DNA of 27,500 bases from assembly GCA_963575745.1 (NCBI GenBank), contig CAUYUJ010008627.1, forward strand, positions 1-27,500, read 5' to 3'. Below are positions 18,317 to 27,100 of the stretch, one piece after another. The DNA is from Prorocentrum cordatum (taxonomy: Eukaryota > Sar > Dinophyceae > Prorocentrales > Prorocentraceae). The notes beneath the pieces are model-generated. The model ran no database searches. It was not told the DNA's origin and saw nothing but the letters and a program-made list of their open reading frames with translations. Position 1 is the first letter of the stretch. Each line of letters begins with the position of its first letter. Made by a program: the position numbers and the translations under genes.

Positions 18317-18858
18317 CGGCACAGGAGTGCCAGGCGACAGGCGCGCACAGATCGCCGCGGCCCCCAACGACATCGCGCGGTCTATGGGTGAGGCCCACGG
18401 CCATGCCCCACTGGCTTTTGACGCCGTCGATGTTGGCAAACGCGGCGTCGCTGAAGCAGACTGTGGTGCAGGTCTTCAGGTCGATGAGATTGCGCTTCAG
18501 CACGATGGCGAAGTCGGCGGACCCGTGGACGTAATTCACCGTCTCGTTGAGTGTCTTGGCGTCCACCACGGTGGCGACGTTGGTGCGCCTGGCAGCCATG
18601 CTGACAGGGCAGACGATGTCGACCCGCGTCTGGACGGCGAGCCAAAGCAGTTGACCTAGGGTGTTGATAACTAGACACCTCCTCCACTGACAGCTCGTCC
18701 TCCAGGGCGCGGCCCTTCGTGGCAGTGATCTCGACGGGGTCCACCTGCTTGGCGGCGGTCGCCTGCGTGACACGAAACTCGTCGTCCGACTTTGAGATGA
18801 TGCGGCCGCAGTACTTGATGGTGCCGTCGACCTTCTTGAGGTGCAACTTCTTCTCCAA
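18310..18858 (-). pseudogene. RT connection and RNase H, truncated
   Basis: The frame from 18858 reads KKVDGTIKYCGRIISKSDDE, FRVTQATAAKQVDPVEITAT and DELSVEEVSSYQ, the connection region after copia RT. After a shift near 18665 a second frame gives LGQLLWLAVQTRVDIVCPVS, NETVNYVHGSADFAIVLKRN and the RNase H motif CFSDAAFANIDGVKSQWG (catalytic Asp codon 18447-18449), then CAPVAWHSCAVKR. RNase H degrades the RNA strand of the hybrid. Copia RNase H normally continues with a Ser-Thr-Leu-Ala-Ala-Glu-type motif, but here similarity stops near 18310 and unrelated sequence begins, so the C-terminal catalytic part is missing. Confidence 0.75.
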
Positions 18859-18859
18859 G

Positions 18860-19876
18860 CAAGCTGCTAATGACGCGCCGCCACTCCGAGGGGTCGTTCC
18901 GCTGGGCGATCAGAAAATGTTCAACATGTGAATGAATGACCGCTGCGAGGCCCCTCGAGTCGTAGAAATAGTAGAGCCCCTTTTTCGAGCTTGCTCTCGA
19001 GAAGACTGTGCTCCCTGAAGACCTTCTGGGCGTAGAGGCACCACTGCCCTCTGGCATCACGAGTGCCATAGATGGCAACGGTCGCCATCGCGACCTCGCC
19101 GGGCAGTGCCCCTGGCGGCGGGTTCTTCGCTGGCATGCGAAGCCGCAGAAGCTTTTCGATATTGCCGGACTGGATGTGGCCGCCATGGCGTCATGCGACG
19201 TGGGGCCCCAACCAGATGGTGAGGCAGCGGCGAGGGTGAGGTAAAGTGCATCTCTAGATCCTGTCGGTGCATCTGTGGGGATCTGCGATGTGTCCTCCTG
19301 GCATCCTTGAACGACGAGGCGAGCCTTCATGAGATTGAGCCCCTTTCTGGCGAGCACCCGGAGTGTGCCCACAGGACGTATGCCAGGGTTTCTCCTCAGG
19401 AGCTCCCTAAGCTCTCTGGGCGGTAGCTTCCTGTAGGCCCCGAACTCCGTCCACTTGGACCACTCGACCTTGATCGCCTCGTCCTCGTCCATGATCTTCT
19501 TCTCCTCGTTGGACAGAGCATCGTACTTCCGCTCCTTGGCGGCGGCCTTCCCTGTGATAAGTACTTTTCGCAGGGATGGCGCGAACTGCATCTCGTCTGA
19601 GGTGGCCTTGATGTCCAGGAAGTCGTCTGTCTTGTTGGCGTCGCGGGGCTTCTTGAAACACTTCGGTAGGTCATCCAGCAGCTCATTCCTCTTAGCAGCT
19701 CGAGTTCTCGGGTCGTCACGTTCTTGTCGATCACGTTGCAGTGCCTGTGGAGCGTCTTCATGCTGATCGCGTCGTCGTGTCCTTGCTCCTCTTTGGTCGG
19801 CGAGATGTCGAGATCGGCGAAGCTCGTCTCCCTGGTTGGACTGCTCCTCCATCTGCTTCGCCCAGTCGCGGATCAT
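18860..19876 (-). pseudogene. Copia reverse transcriptase, frameshifted, active site altered
   Basis: The frame from 19876 holds a Lys/Glu-rich linker, then the RT opening VEWSKWTEFGAYRKLPPREL, RPVGTLRVLARKGLNLMKA and RLVVQGCQEDTSQIPTDAPT. The first catalytic Asp is in HDAMAA (codon 19190-19192); the continuation IQSGNIEKLLRLRMPAKNPP lies in another frame, so an indel falls between. That frame gives VAIYGTRDARGQWCLYAQKV, then returns at an A5G4 tract (near 18978-18988) to the first frame as GLYYFYDSRGLAAVIHSHVE and HFLIAQ. The expected His-Val-Asp-Asp box thus reads His-Val-Glu-His (codons 18917-18922), losing both catalytic acids by single-base changes. It would not copy RNA. Confidence 0.8.
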
Positions 19877-20720
19877 CTCAGACCCCGAACTGGCTCCATC
19901 CTCTTCAACTGGTCCCTCTTGTGGGATTTCTGGAGTTCCGATCCGAAATTCGCGAGGCTGTCGTTCTTGGTCGTCGACTGCTGGCGCCTGCTCGGGTTGA
20001 TCATGTAGAACTTGAGTGGGTGACGGTGGTCGTTCTGATGCGTCGGGCGGTGCGTCGGCTGGCGGTGCGTCGAGCGGCGCGTCGGCAGGACCGAAGTCTG
20101 CGTAGCAGCGGGCGGTAGGTCTCCTCCCGAAGGTCCTGGCTGCGAACCACCCCCACTAGCGCCTCCATTAGGGACGAAGTCGGTATCTCCTTGTTTACAA
20201 CTGAGCCACTCCATAAAGGCATGCTGGCGACGGTTACCGGGCGCGTCCTCGATGTTGCCGAAATTGGATGGCACGGAAGCTGGCAGCGCGGCAGGTTGGA
20301 CTGGCACGGCAGCAGTGCGAGGGCGTGTCTGCGGTGTTGGACCAGTGAGATCCATGAACGCGTCCTGGTCTTTGTTGTCGGCGGTGGGGTCGTCACTTGG
20401 TGGAGGCGGTGCGCCTCCTCCTCCTTTGCCACCTCCTCCGCCTCCTCCTCGATCATGAGGTGATCGGTCAGCTGGTGCATCGCCGGGGGGAGGTCCAGCC
20501 GGTGGAGGCGGTTGGCCGTTCAGGACTTGGCCCCATGGAGCGAGGTCTGAAGCTGCAGCATGTCGCAGATGTCCTCGCATGGCTTTGAAGGTGGCGGGGC
20601 GGTGGCTGACCCAGATGTTCGACGCGCCTTCGACCCCTATGATGGCGCCGGGCCCGTGCCACTGGAGAGCCCACTCACGCTTGGGCTTCCCGCTGCCGCG
20701 CCAGTAGTAAGCTTTTCGCC
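19873..20720 (-). CDS. Integrase C-terminal domain and polyprotein linker
   Basis: The minus frame ending at 19873 carries AYYWRGSGKPKREWALQWHG, PGAIIGVEGASNIWVSHRPA and TFKAMRGHLRHAA. In copia polyproteins this SH3-like region follows the integrase core and probably helps bind DNA. The rest is a Gly/Pro/Gln-rich linker of about 200 residues (GGGGGGGKGGGG, PPPAGPPPGDAP), ending KRDQLKRMEPVRGLR at the stop overlapping the next frame. The link to the preceding core needs a frame change near 20700-20740. Confidence 0.7.
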
Positions 20721-20882
20721 TGTCTGATAGACGTCCTGCGCGCGCCGCGCGCCGTCTGCCCTTGACCGCCCCAACAGCGCTCTCGACAAGGACTGGTTGA
20801 AGCACAGGTGTTGGATGGGGGTCTGGGCGGCCTTCATGATGGCGACCCTCTCGGAGAACGGCCTGTCAGAAATGGCGCGTTC

Positions 20883-20920
<38 letters not shown>

Positions 20921-21620
20921 GTCCAGCATTGTCCAGCAGGCAATGGGGTAGACGAAGCCCGCGCCCCAGTACCCATTGGGCCGGCGAGTAGCCGCCGGCG
21001 TTGACTGAGCTGTTCTTGGCCCAGCGCACGGCGGCGAGCAGCCACTGGATCTGACGGGCGTTTGCGGGCCGGTCGATCCTGATGCTGACTTGGTCGATCA
21101 GCTTGCGGGCGTGACTCTTCCATGGGCAGCCATGCCGCTCGACGGTGGCATTTTGCTGCGGTGTCGCAGCAGATGTTGTCATGAGGTGGCAACCCATGTC
21201 CTCGAGTTCCTTTGAACATTCTCTCTCGAGCTCTCCTCCTCCCCCATCAAATATCACGCGTTGTTGGCCCCCGAATGGTGTAATCCAAGCCTGTAGGAGC
21301 CGCGCGAATGCCGTGCTCGGGTGTCGCGTCGAAACCGTTCCGCGCAAGGTGAACCGGAAGCGAGGTCGACGATATTCAGGGAAATCAATCGATTTCCAGC
21401 CTAGTCGGCAAATCTAAATAAATCCACACCAATCGAATCGTTGAAATCCTCATCGAGTCGGATTCCCCCAGGTAGGTGCGGTAGAGGTCGCTGGTGGGCA
21501 GCGCAAACGTCGCAGTGTAGGTGGAGAGCATCTCGACCGAACGTTGCGATCCGCCAGTGATGCGGATCGTCCGAGCCAGCGACTCGTTGGACGGGTGACC
21601 CGCGTTGACGTGAAGCTGCA
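20637..21620 (-). pseudogene. Integrase zinc finger and DD35E core, interrupted
   Basis: The HHCC finger begins LHVNAGHPSNESL and, one frame over, finishes LHCDVCAAHQRPLPHLPGG (CDVC codons 21503-21514). The core begins FNDSIGVDLFRFAD, supplying the first Asp, followed at once by TAG 21401-21403. After another shift the frame 21347-20637 reads GTVSTRHPSTAFARLLQAW, then VIFDGGGGELERECSKELED and TSAATPQQNATVERHG. The second Asp and the Glu have 35 residues between them, the classical DD35E spacing of enzymes that insert the DNA copy. GGYSPAQWVLGRG follows, as is usual in copia integrases. A GA repeat then adds a Ser-Leu run. The residues are right but the frame is broken twice. Confidence 0.8.
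20880..20920. repeat. GA/CT microsatellite inside the integrase frame
   Basis: About 16 GA dinucleotides on the plus strand (20887-20919). On the minus strand the integrase frame stays open and gains the alternating run RLSLSLSLSLSLQERA. Neighbouring integrase residues on each side look normal, so this appears to be a slippage expansion within coding sequence. Confidence 0.85.
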
Positions 21621-22428
21621 TGATGGCGGACTTCAGGGCGCGCTCCTCCGCTGCCATCAGAGGTGGTTCGACGGAGGCGGCTGGAGCAGGTGCAGTCCGT
21701 TTGGCTGCCCTCCTCCGTGTCGGCTGCGCTGGCTGGGTAGGGTTCGCCTCCCGCGGGGCCGACTTGTTCGGCTTGCGCAGCTGCTTGGCGAGGGCGGTGA
21801 CTAGCTCGTTGGTGTAGTTCTCGCTGTTCTTCGCATCGCGACCTCGGGCCTCAGCGTGCCGATGAGTCCGGTCGCAGAACTTCCTGAGCGAGATGTCCAT
21901 GCCGAAATGATCAGTCACGATCCTCCACGGCTTCTTGATTGGGTCTCCCTTCTTGGTCCGTAGGTTGTAAGCGCATCCGTCGCAATCGATCACTCGTGGG
22001 AGTTGACGTCGTAGTTCGGTGGCGGCTGGGTTCATCGCAGGGTTCCAGCCGTCACAGTAGCGCGGCCACTCGAACGAGACGGCGAGGTACGGGCCGAACT
22101 CTTTCCGTAGGCGTCGCATGGAGTTGGGGAATAATGAAACCATCCTAGACGATTTCCTTCGGTCCGCCTCGAGCTGAGGGATCTTCTTGGGATCGATCTT
22201 GACGATGAGCCTTTGCAAGGGCGTCCATGGGGCGCATGGGAATGCTGCTTGTACTCGTACGATGTGGTGCTTCATGAGCTTCGCCCTTAACCCCTTCTCG
22301 AGATTGTCGACGACTACTGGTCGTGAGAGGTTATGTGCTGGAAGACCGCAGCGAATTGCAGCTCCCCCTGTGGCAATCCACTTCTTGCTGAGTTTACTGT
22401 CAGGGTTGCAGCACCGTTCAAATAGCAC
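21530..22428 (-). CDS. C/H-rich domain (FEWPR...CDGCAY) preceding integrase
   Basis: One intact minus frame. Residues about 111-130 read FGPYLAVSFEWPRYCDGWNP; 148-170 hold the IDCDGCAYNLRTKKGDPIKK type segment with KPWRI; 185-198 read CDRTHRHAEARGRD. The spaced Cys/His pairs look like a metal-binding fold. From memory, similar FEWPR/DGCAYG/KKPWRI wording recurs in many predicted dinoflagellate proteins, often beside copia domains. I cannot name a function, and it is not part of standard Ty1 or copia. After an Ala/Pro/Arg-rich linker (217-260) the frame enters the integrase N-terminus with LHVNAGHPSNESLARTIRI. Confidence 0.6.
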
Positions 22429-22429
22429 C

Positions 22430-23054
22430 TTAGGATTTGAGTTTGAAATTCAACTTGTTATCGTAGCTGATTTTGCTACATCGGTCTTGAGGGCCTGGTT
22501 GACTACATTCGGGATGATGCCTCTCTTGTTGGTAACGATGGCAGTACGTCTGCCCGCGGTGAGCAGCGGTTTCGGCCCCTACTTGAGAGTACGGACCTTG
22601 AGCTGCTCCTCCTCCACGATGTTGACCTTCTTCGCCGCGGTGTTCTCGATGCTGAGCGGAACTGAGGTACCGAACACGCACTCTGGACAGAACCCTACAT
22701 GTAGGTAGTCCTCGTGCGGTGTTCCCACAGGCGACGCATTCATTCGTGGGCTCGGTGATATAGGCAGTCCGCGTTGTGGTCGACGTGGTAGGGGGCTCCG
22801 CTGCCGTAGAGCAGCAGGCCAGCGCAGATGCCACGGTGGTCATGAGCCGTGACCCCTTTCGGACGCCTTGGCTGGAGGCGCCGAGGTACGTCGATCTCCT
22901 TCTTCGGGATCAGCATCGCGATGCGCTCCTGAACCGTGAAGTCCTTCGTGGTATTATTGACCGTTGGCGGCTGGTCCTTCTTGGCGTGCGCATTGGGGCC
23001 GGTCTTCGAGCTGAAGCTGTGACCCGTGCCCGCCATGGCGTTCCAGTCCCCAGG
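22430..23054 (-). pseudogene. Broken polyprotein linker between protease and integrase
   Basis: Three minus frames each carry a piece. 23036-22740 reads MAGTGHSFSSKTGPNAHAKK and VPRRLQPRRPKGVTAHDHRG. A second frame has TNECVACGNTARG, a Cys-x-x-Cys pair. A third carries SIENTAAKKVNIVEEEQLKV followed by an in-frame stop (TAG at about 22578-22580) and then TAGRRTAIVTNKRGIIPNVV. I assign no function. By position it is the polyprotein segment between protease and the C/H-rich domain. Confidence 0.45.
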
Positions 23055-23675
23055 CTAGAGTTGTATTGCGGGATGTCCCGCGCTGCTGGTGACAAGCTTC
23101 TGGGTGGTGTTGCCGATGCGTATCTGGCTCTTCCACGGCGAAATATCAATCTTGGAGGGCTGGATGAAGTCGCGGCCGATGAGCATCCCGAGAGCGGGGC
23201 TGTCAACGACGCTGAAGACAATGCGTCCCGCGCGGCCGCAAAGCATGATTGGTGCAGTGATGTGCTGTTTGCTGGGGAGCGCGCCACCGTTCCCGAAGCG
23301 ATAGACCTCGTCCTCTGGCTCCTCCAGGATCTGGTCGCCGAGGCCAAGTTTGATGAGCTTGCCCTTGTAGCAGGGGTACCACTTGACCGGCGACGCAAAA
23401 CGGGCAGGAGGTATCGATGACGCCGGTGCAGTCGTCGTTCGGGCTCATGCCGTTGTTGGCGGCGCTGATCATGGGCAGGTCTGGAATCACGCGCTCGGAG
23501 ACCAGGGTCTCTGGTGGTGGAGTAAGTGGCCCGTCAGGATGTAGAGCGACCTCCTCGCCCACGGACTCGACTTGCTCGGTAATATTCGCCTGGCGGTGGG
23601 ACCGCTCGCCGCGCCCTCCACCCTTGGGCTTGCCCTTGGACGGCGCGAACTTGCGGGCTCCTGGCGCAGGACTGC
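23055..23675 (-). pseudogene. Retroelement aspartic protease, frameshifted
   Basis: Sequence continuing from Gag in a new frame reads ARKFAPSKGKPKGGGRGER and reaches the active-site-like motif GVIDTSCPFCVAG (Asp codon 23413-23415; D-T-S replaces the commoner D-T-G). One or two codons later the frame shifts, and the following frame gives YPCYKGKLIKLGLGDQILEE, VYRFGNGGALPSKQHITAPI and GMLIGRDFIQPSKIDISPW, ending at TAG 23055-23057. FGNGG corresponds to the flap region and LIGRDF to the conserved C-terminal motif of copia-type proteases that cleave the polyprotein. The order and spacing make the identification good despite the break. Confidence 0.75.
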
Positions 23676-24766
23676 GCGTCGCCGCTCCAGTGGCCCTTCT
23701 CGCCGCAGTCCCAGCACTGAGATGATTTCTTACGCTGGTCGACGCGGCTCTGCAGGTTCTTGGCAGGCGGGCGCCGTCGCTGGGGCGCCTTCCCACGGCC
23801 ATTGAGCGCGCCCTGGGCCGACCTGATGGCGGCCATGGCCTCGGGGATCGCAGCCAGATCAGCCGCGGCAGCCTCCACCTTCGCGGAGTCGTCGCCGTCG
23901 AACAGCTCGGTGATCTCCACGTTGGACGTTTCCAGCTCGGCGCTGAAGGCTTCGAGCTCCTGTCGGACGATGTCCTGCGCATCGGCCTCGGTGTTGTTGT
24001 CGCCCTCGTCGCCTTCTGGCTCGTCGTCGCCCTCGGGCTCCTCCACGACGTTGGCGGGGCGGGCCCGACCAGGTGGTGGTCGACGCCAGCTGCGACTGGA
24101 TCGCGTAGACGATAGGGCCCACGAACGCGCGGGAACGCTAGCGCGCCTCTCGGACGCGTAGAGGTCCGGGAACATGCGCACCAGCAGGCCGCGGATGCGT
24201 ATGTAGGAGTAGTGCTCGTCGGGCAAGTTGCCCACGACGCGCTCGCGGCGCTCGGCCGTCAACCCGGCCTTTCGGAGCATGAGCCACCCCGCCGCGTCGT
24301 CGAGCGCGTTGAGGTCCACCTCGTTCTCGCGTAGTTGCTGCAACCCGGGCTCGAAGCGCGCGAGCCAATCCGTCATGCGCTCTCCACGGCGACGGTGATG
24401 CTGCGCAGACTCGAGAAACTTCTCGAGCGCCTCGCCCTTCTGCGCGGGCTTCTGCTGGCCCAGGTGGGCCTCGAGGTGTATCAGCACGTTGTTGATGCCC
24501 TTGAGGTTGCGGTCGCGCCGCTTCTCGCTGGCATCCCCAATCGCGTCGCCGGCAGGCGGGTGCAAATCGTTCTCGGGCATGTTGAGCGCGGCCGAACGGG
24601 CCGTGCCCGTGAGGCGGAGCACCAGCTTGGGTCTCTGCGTCACCTCCAGGTCCTCGCTGAGCTTCCAGAGCTTCACCTCCTGCTTGATATCGCGCCACTT
24701 GGCAGGGTCGCCGTCCCAGGTCGGGATGACTTGGTTGCTATTGTTGTAATTGTGATTGCCAGCCAT
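23534..24766 (-). CDS. Copia Gag-like protein with CCHC zinc knuckle
   Basis: ATG at 24764-24766 starts MAGNHNYNNSNQVIPTWDGD. The N-terminal PTWDGDPAKWRDIKQEVKLW segment is of the kind that opens copia Gag proteins (nucleocapsid shell packaging the RNA). A helical middle follows, including LARFEPGLQQLRENEVDLNA and MLRKAGLTAERRERVVGNLP. Next comes an acidic region (EEPEGDDEPEGDEGDNNTEA). The knuckle near residues 350-366 reads CWDCGEKGHWSGDAQSC, with seven residues between His and the last Cys instead of the classical four. After the knuckle this frame becomes Arg-rich nonsense to 23534 while the true signal continues in another frame. Residues about 205-235 may also be in a locally shifted frame. 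Confidence 0.8.
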   Translation of the reverse strand: MAGNHNYNNSNQVIPTWDGDPAKWRDIKQEVKLWKLSEDLEVTQRPKLVLRLTGTARSAALNMPENDLHPPAGDAIGDASEKRRDRNLKGINNVLIHLEAHLGQQKPAQKGEALEKFLESAQHHRRRGERMTDWLARFEPGLQQLRENEVDLNALDDAAGWLMLRKAGLTAERRERVVGNLPDEHYSYIRIRGLLVRMFPDLYASERRASVPARSWALSSTRSSRSWRRPPPGRARPANVVEEPEGDDEPEGDEGDNNTEADAQDIVRQELEAFSAELETSNVEITELFDGDDSAKVEAAAADLAAIPEAMAAIRSAQGALNGRGKAPQRRRPPAKNLQSRVDQRKKSSQCWDCGEKGHWSGDAQSCARSPQVRAVQGQAQGWRARRAVPPPGEYYRASRVRGRGGRSTS

Positions 24767-25425
24767 TGAGAATACCGTGAAACCGAATGTGTAAATGCTG
24801 AAATTTAACTCGCAATCGTTCTAAGTTGTAGACGGCGTCGCTGGCGCTATCAATGGACTCGTATGTGCTGAAATTGAACCCGCAGACGTTCTCTGTGATG
24901 TAGACGGCGTCGCTGACGCTATCAATGAGCTCGCAGACGTTCTCTGAGATACAGACGGCGTCGCTGACGCTATCAATGACCTCGCAGAGGCTGACATTGA
25001 CGTCGCAGACGTTCTCTGAGATGTGGACGGCGTCGCTGACGCTATCAATGAACTTGTAGATGCAGAAGTTGACGTCGCAGACGTCTTGGTTCTCGTACAG
25101 GTAAGAGCTGGCGTCGCTGACGCTGGAGGAGTTGAACTTGTACATGCCGAAATTGACGTCGCAGACGTCGGTCGAGTACTCGTGCAGGTAGATGCTAGCG
25201 TCGCTGACGCTGGCGTAGTTGAGCGCGAGGCTCAGGCCGATGAGGGCTCGGACGCCGATGGGCGTCGATTCCGTGGCTCGCGACGGCTTCGTCGTGGCTG
25301 TATATGGAATTGCGCGCGGCGCCAGGCAGCTGAGACCCGCTCCGCTACCATTGTGATATGGAAATCGAGGAGAATGATCGCTGATCGTTCTTGTTCGGGC
25401 GTCGAACGGATGCGTAGCTCTAGGC
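24738..25425 (-). other. Open frame of degenerate 24-28-residue repeats upstream of gag
   Basis: A minus frame is open from a TAG near 25428 down to TAG 24738-24740, about 228 codons, overlapping the gag start by 29 bases in another frame. The only convenient ATG is 25143-25145. Its C-terminal half is a tandem repeat with consensus DSVSDAVYISENVCDVNF: six units, one missing about six residues, over about 24815-25215. The unit is 75-84 bases and stays in frame throughout, although Cys-rich wording varies (DVCDVNF, NVCGFNF). It sits where a copia leader or 5' terminal repeat would lie. It may be a minisatellite with a chance open frame, or a small repeat protein. I recognise no family. Confidence 0.45.
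24815..25215. repeat. 75-84-bp tandem repeat (GACGGCGTCGCTGACGC theme)
   Basis: The plus-strand phrase GCGTCGCTGACGCTATCAAT or a close variant recurs near 24835, 24909, 24957, 25030, 25112 and 25199. Spacings are mostly 73-87 bases, with one short unit of 48. Length changes are whole codons on the minus strand. CGCAGACGTTCTCTGAGAT is shared by the central units. Confidence 0.85.
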
Positions 25426-25659
25426 CAAGGGCCCTAAACGCTTTGAGCAAAAAACGGTAGCGGAGAGCGGGGTGAAAGTGCAGCAACAGGGAAAGAGCGA
25501 GGAATGACACCGCAGGGCCCTCGAGGCTTCTGGGGGAATCCCTCTCGGGCCTCTTACATTCTTGGGGACAGAGCTTGATTCACACCAGGGGACGCGTTTG
25601 GGAACGTGCCACGGGACGTCCCTGACCCAGGGCCAGGACCCTTCATACATGACACTAAG

Positions 25660-27100
25660 TCCACGCTCCCAGTTCCTCGTGAACTACGTTGCGTCCGCTT
25701 TTCCTGGGCCACGATCCATAGTAAATTATGTTGCATCCGCCTTCCCTGGGCCACGATCCCTCGTAAACTACGCTGCGTCCGCGGCCGCATTCCCTAGTAA
25801 ATTACGTTGTGTCCGCCCCCCCGGGACTACGACCCCTCGTAATTTACGCTGCGTCCGCGCTCACATGGCAACGATCCGTTGTAAATTAAGCTGCGTCCGC
25901 GCTCCCAGGGCCAGGATCTCTTGTAAACTACAATGCGTCCGCGCTTCCAGGGCCACGATCCCCTGTAAACTACACTGCGTCCGCGCTCCCAGGGCCACGA
26001 TCCTTCGTAAAGTACGCTGCGTCCGCTCCCCCAGGGCCACGATCCGTCGTAGACTACGCTGCGTCCACGATCCCAGGGCCACGATCCATCGGAACGTATG
26101 CTGCGTCCGCACCCAGGGCCACGATCCCTCGTAAATTAAGCTGTGTCCGCGCTCCCACGGCCACGCTCACCAAAACGAATTACGCTGCGTCCGCGCTCCC
26201 AGGGAAACGTTGCCAAGTAAATTACGATGTGTCCTCCCCCCCCTCCAGGGCCAAGATCCCACGTAAATTGAGCTGCGTCCGCGCTCCCATGGCCACGACC
26301 CGTTGTAAATTAAGCTGCGTCTGCGCTCCCAGGGCCACGATCCCTCGTAAAGTACGCTGCGCCCGCTTTCCCTCGGCCACAATCCCTCGTAGAGCACGCT
26401 GCGTCCATTCTCCCTGGGCCACGATCCGTTGTAAACTACGCTACGTCTGCGCTCCCAGGGCCGCGCCCCATAGTGAATTACGCTGTGTCCGCCACCTGGG
26501 CCACGATCCCTTATAATTTACGCTGCGTCCGCGCCCCCTGTGCCACGATCCGTTTTGATTAAGCTGCGTCCGCGCTCCCAAGGCCAGGATCTCTCGTAAA
26601 TTACACTGCGTCCGCGCTTACAGGGCCACGATCCCTCGTAAACTACGATGCGTCCGCGCTCCCAGGGCCACGATCCCTTGTAGATTACGCTGCGGCCGCG
26701 CTCCCAAGGCCGCGCTCCATAGTAAATTAGTGTAAATTAAGTGGCGTCCGCATTCCGAGGGCCACGTTCCAGTGAACGGCTCCCGCGCTCCCAGGGCCAC
26801 GACCCCTCGCAAATTACGCGGCACCCGCGCTCCAAAGGCCGCGATCCTTTGTAAATTACACGGCGCCCGCACTCCCAGTGGCACGATCCCTCGTACATTA
26901 TACTGCGTCCGCACACCCAGGGCCAGGAACCCACGCAAATTACACTGGACTTGCGCTCCCAGGGCCACGATCCCTCGTAAAGTACGCGGCATCCGCGCTC
27001 CCAGGGCCAGGATCCCTTGTATATTACGCGGCGTCCGCGCTCCCAAAGCCGCGATCCATAGCAAATTATGCTCGGTTTGCGCTCCCAGAATCCCCTGGGC
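25660..27100. repeat. 42-bp satellite array, about 34 units
   Basis: The unit is close to CCACGATCCCTCGTAAATTA plus CGCTGCGTCCGCGCTCCCAGGG, 42 bases. The theme repeats across 1.44 kb with substitutions in nearly every unit, a few short units (around 25785, 26225, 26555, 26730) and variants GCCAGGATC and GCCGCGATC. Because 42 is divisible by 3, both strands carry long open frames: a 14-residue repeat like CVRAPRATIPCKLR on plus, and QRSLRGIVALGART on minus. A short dyad (CGTAA-A-TTACG) lies in each conserved unit. No start, stop or domain suggests translation. The flank 25430-25660 has no supported gene. Confidence 0.93.

Larger units (their letters stand above)
18310..24769 (-). mobile_element. 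Ty1/copia-like retrotransposon, defective
   Basis: Read on the minus strand the order is Gag-like with zinc knuckle, aspartic protease, integrase, reverse transcriptase, RNase H. Integrase before reverse transcriptase defines the Ty1/copia arrangement (Gypsy elements have the reverse). The element length of about 6.5 kb without terminal repeats suits the class. I found no matching long terminal repeats by eye: the 3' side ends abruptly near 18310, and the 5' side runs into a tandem-repeat leader. At least seven frame changes and in-frame stops (such as 21401-21403 in integrase) interrupt the polyprotein, and the reverse transcriptase active site is altered. The copy is therefore probably dead, even if some frame changes are read errors. 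Confidence 0.85.

Noticed and set aside
18310-25430. Long terminal repeats flanking the copia element
   Set aside because: Comparing 17700-18310 with 24780-25430 by eye gave no matching direct repeat. Only a self-alignment could settle it.
25660-27100. CRISPR-like array
   Set aside because: The 42-bp units abut without unique spacers, vary throughout, and the context is eukaryotic. It is a satellite.
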